This document shows, one piece after another, positions 4,357-6,111 of a stretch of 6,111 bases of DNA; the first letter of the stretch is position 1; each line of letters starts with the position of its first letter. The notes under the pieces are model-generated. The model had not been told where the DNA came from. It saw only the letters and a list, made by a program, of their open reading frames with translations, and made no database searches. The translations under genes and the position numbers were made by a program. Source of the stretch: Nitrososphaeria archaeon (GTDB taxonomy: Archaea > Thermoproteota > Nitrososphaeria > Nitrososphaerales > Nitrososphaeraceae); contig JAJPIN010000252.1 in NCBI GenBank assembly GCA_021324715.1, positions 1-6,111 on the forward strand. The letters run 5' to 3'.

Positions 4357-6111
4357 TTATCCAAGGCCAATTCTTACGTCGACTGCGCAAGCTCCTTTAC
4401 CCTCTTCCAGTACTAATAGTGGATTCATATCAAATTCTGTAATTTCAGGAAAATCTGTAACTAGTTGAGATAGTCGGAGGAGGCAATCTACTAGAGCCTT
4501 TATATCTGATGGTGGTTGTCCTCTTATACCTTTCAATATCTTGTATGTTTTAATTGACTCTACCATTTTAATTGCTTCTTGTTCACTAATAGGAGCTAAT
4601 CGGAATACCACATCTTTTAGGGCTTCAACATAAATGCCACCGAGACCGAACATGATTAACGGACCAAAGAGCTTGTCATGTTTTGCGCCGAGAATTGTTT
4701 CTCTGGCTGAATCTATCATCTGCTGAACGAGTACTCCTTTTATTTTTGCATCTTTCTTGTAATTCCTTGCGTTAGTAATTATTTCATTGAAAGAGGAGGA
4801 GACTTGTTCCTTATTCTTGAGCCCTACTTTAACTCCTCCCGCATCTGATTTGTGAATGATGTCTTGCGACACAATTTTCATAACAACAGGATAACCAATT
4901 TCTTCGCTCCTCTTTACACATTCTTCTTCATTTGTACATGGATAACTTTTAGGTCGTGGAAAGCCATATGCGTTTAGGACATCGTAACCCTCTTCTTCCA
5001 AAAGATGATTCCTTTGATCAGTCCTTACATTATCGAATATTTGCTTGACTTTCTCCTTATCAACATTAAATTTTGTAATTTCTGTTTCTTTTTCTGTACT
5101 CCAAGTAGAAAATTCGTACATAGCCTTCAGTGTCCTTATTGCTGGTTCTGCATAAGAAAAGTATGGTATACCTCCATCGGAGAGGATTAGTTTATTTTCT
5201 GTTCCTTCTGCAAGACCCATTAGCGCTGCAAGAGAGGTTTTTCCAGAATTAGCAGTAGTTTTAACTATAGTTCTTGCTAGATCATTATAATCCAAAGTAG
5301 CTGATGGAGTACACATTGTAACGATCGATCCCACATTAGGATTGGATACCACTTCAGTAAGTACCTTTTCGAATCGATTAAAATCCGCGTCTCCCACAAT
5401 ATCAACCGGATTCCTTGCAGATCCATGAGCGGGTATCACTTTTGCAATCACTTCCCTTGACGTGTTTATGTCTGCCAGTTTCATTCCATATTTTGAACAT
5501 GCGTCTGTAGATATTATGGCAGGTCCACCTGCATTTGAGACGATCACCGTACCTTTGTCATTTTTAGGAATTGGCTGCTTTGAAAATGCAGTGGCAAGAT
5601 CAAATAGTTCCTGCATACTATCAACTCTTATTACTCCACTCTGCAAAAATAGCGCATCATATACTTCGTCCGCTCCCATTAAAGCTCCTGTGTGAGACAT
5701 TGCTGCCTTGGCACCCTCTGGTGTTCTTCCAGATTTTATGACAACAATAGGTTTCTTGTACTGCTTGGTTGTTTTCCTTCCAATCTCCATAAATCTTCTA
5801 CCATCATGAATATCTTCAAGGTACATTATAATCACTGAAGTTTCAGGATCGTGACACAATAATTCTAATACATCATTTTCGTCAACATCTATTTTGTTTC
5901 CCATACTAATTACTTTTGAGAAACCTATTCCCTGTGCCATAGCATCTTCGACAGTCGCAGCGCAAATAGCTCCACTTTGTGACACAAGAGCAATATTTCC
6001 ATATTTTGGTGTAATTTTCAGAAACGTAGAATTCATCATATTTTGTTTTGATAAGCTCATTATACCCAAACAATTCGGACCGATGACCCTAGTACCATAT
6101 TTCTTACAAAT
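4357..6111 (-). CDS. ADP-forming acyl-CoA synthetase (fused alpha-beta), 5' end cut by the window edge
   Basis: The last 584 residues of an NDP-forming acyl-CoA synthetase, which makes or cleaves acyl-CoA with ADP/ATP through phosphohistidine intermediates. The frame stays open to base 6111, where GTRVIGPNCLGIM (6093-6055) is the classic alpha-domain signature, so the TTG at 6069 is internal. Only part of the N-terminal CoA-binding Rossmann domain, about 110-130 residues, should be missing, consistent with about 700 residues for single-chain forms. Then come LVSQSGAI, the alpha-site SHTGAL (catalytic His at 5692-5694), ARNPVDIVGDAD, and the beta-like ATP-grasp domain with HKSDAGGV (second phospho-His at 4852-4854), FGLGGIYVE and EFDMNPLLV before the stop. 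Thaumarchaea use enzymes of this kind as 3-hydroxypropionyl- and 4-hydroxybutyryl-CoA synthetases in CO2 fixation. Which acid this one activates, or whether it makes acetate from acetyl-CoA, cannot be decided here. Confidence 0.93.
   Translation of the reverse strand: MCKKYGTRVIGPNCLGIMSLSKQNMMNSTFLKITPKYGNIALVSQSGAICAATVEDAMAQGIGFSKVISMGNKIDVDENDVLELLCHDPETSVIIMYLEDIHDGRRFMEIGRKTTKQYKKPIVVIKSGRTPEGAKAAMSHTGALMGADEVYDALFLQSGVIRVDSMQELFDLATAFSKQPIPKNDKGTVIVSNAGGPAIISTDACSKYGMKLADINTSREVIAKVIPAHGSARNPVDIVGDADFNRFEKVLTEVVSNPNVGSIVTMCTPSATLDYNDLARTIVKTTANSGKTSLAALMGLAEGTENKLILSDGGIPYFSYAEPAIRTLKAMYEFSTWSTEKETEITKFNVDKEKVKQIFDNVRTDQRNHLLEEEGYDVLNAYGFPRPKSYPCTNEEECVKRSEEIGYPVVMKIVSQDIIHKSDAGGVKVGLKNKEQVSSSFNEIITNARNYKKDAKIKGVLVQQMIDSARETILGAKHDKLFGPLIMFGLGGIYVEALKDVVFRLAPISEQEAIKMVESIKTYKILKGIRGQPPSDIKALVDCLLRLSQLVTDFPEITEFDMNPLLVLEEGKGACAVDVRIGLG

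Noticed and set aside
6067..6069. TTG as the start of the acyl-CoA synthetase.
   Set aside because: The frame continues upstream to the window edge with the conserved GTRVIGPNC residues, so this codon is internal.
1..6111. A mobile element, CRISPR array, defence or toxin-antitoxin system.
   Set aside because: No terminal inverted repeats, transposase or integrase motifs, regularly spaced repeats or paired small genes were found; the genes look chromosomal and housekeeping.

Overview
The window looks like a stretch of an AT-rich archaeal chromosome, most probably from an ammonia-oxidising archaeon (Thaumarchaeota/Nitrososphaeria). Four things point that way: an archaeal SUI1-type aIF1; a PAC2-family proteasome-assembly protein; a single-chain ADP-forming acyl-CoA synthetase of the kind used in the thaumarchaeal 3-hydroxypropionate/4-hydroxybutyrate cycle; and TATA-like boxes about 25 bp before predicted starts, with little use of Shine-Dalgarno sites. 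Genus cannot be decided from the sequence alone; the low GC argues against high-GC Nitrososphaera species.

Layout. Four genes lie head-to-tail on the minus strand in the left half. In transcription order they are a DEAD-box RNA helicase (3256-1979), a PAC2 proteasome-assembly chaperone (1723-983), a small RDD-family membrane protein (907-365) and translation initiation factor aIF1 (275 to beyond the left edge). The gaps between them are 255, 75 and 89 bp. Each of the last three genes has its own TATA-like box, so they need not form a strict operon. A 251-bp divergent promoter region (3257-3507), rich in direct and inverted repeats, separates the helicase from a plus-strand gene (3508-4308). 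That gene encodes an unusual zinc-ribbon / PRC-barrel / zinc-ribbon protein. It converges on an ADP-forming acyl-CoA synthetase on the minus strand (4357 to beyond the right edge), with a 48-bp gap carrying a plausible terminator for each strand.

How the genes relate. The left block is housekeeping: RNA remodelling, proteasome assembly and start-codon selection. The right-edge enzyme belongs to central carbon or energy metabolism. The zinc/PRC protein is the only gene whose role I cannot name. I see no CRISPR array, transposase, integrase, toxin-antitoxin pair, tRNA, rRNA or defence system. No gene-free stretch exceeds 300 bp; the two longest (1724-1978 and 3257-3507) are described as features. 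The least explained material is the zinc/PRC protein, the repeat-rich divergent promoter, and a GC-rich, G-quadruplex-like island at 1891-1928.
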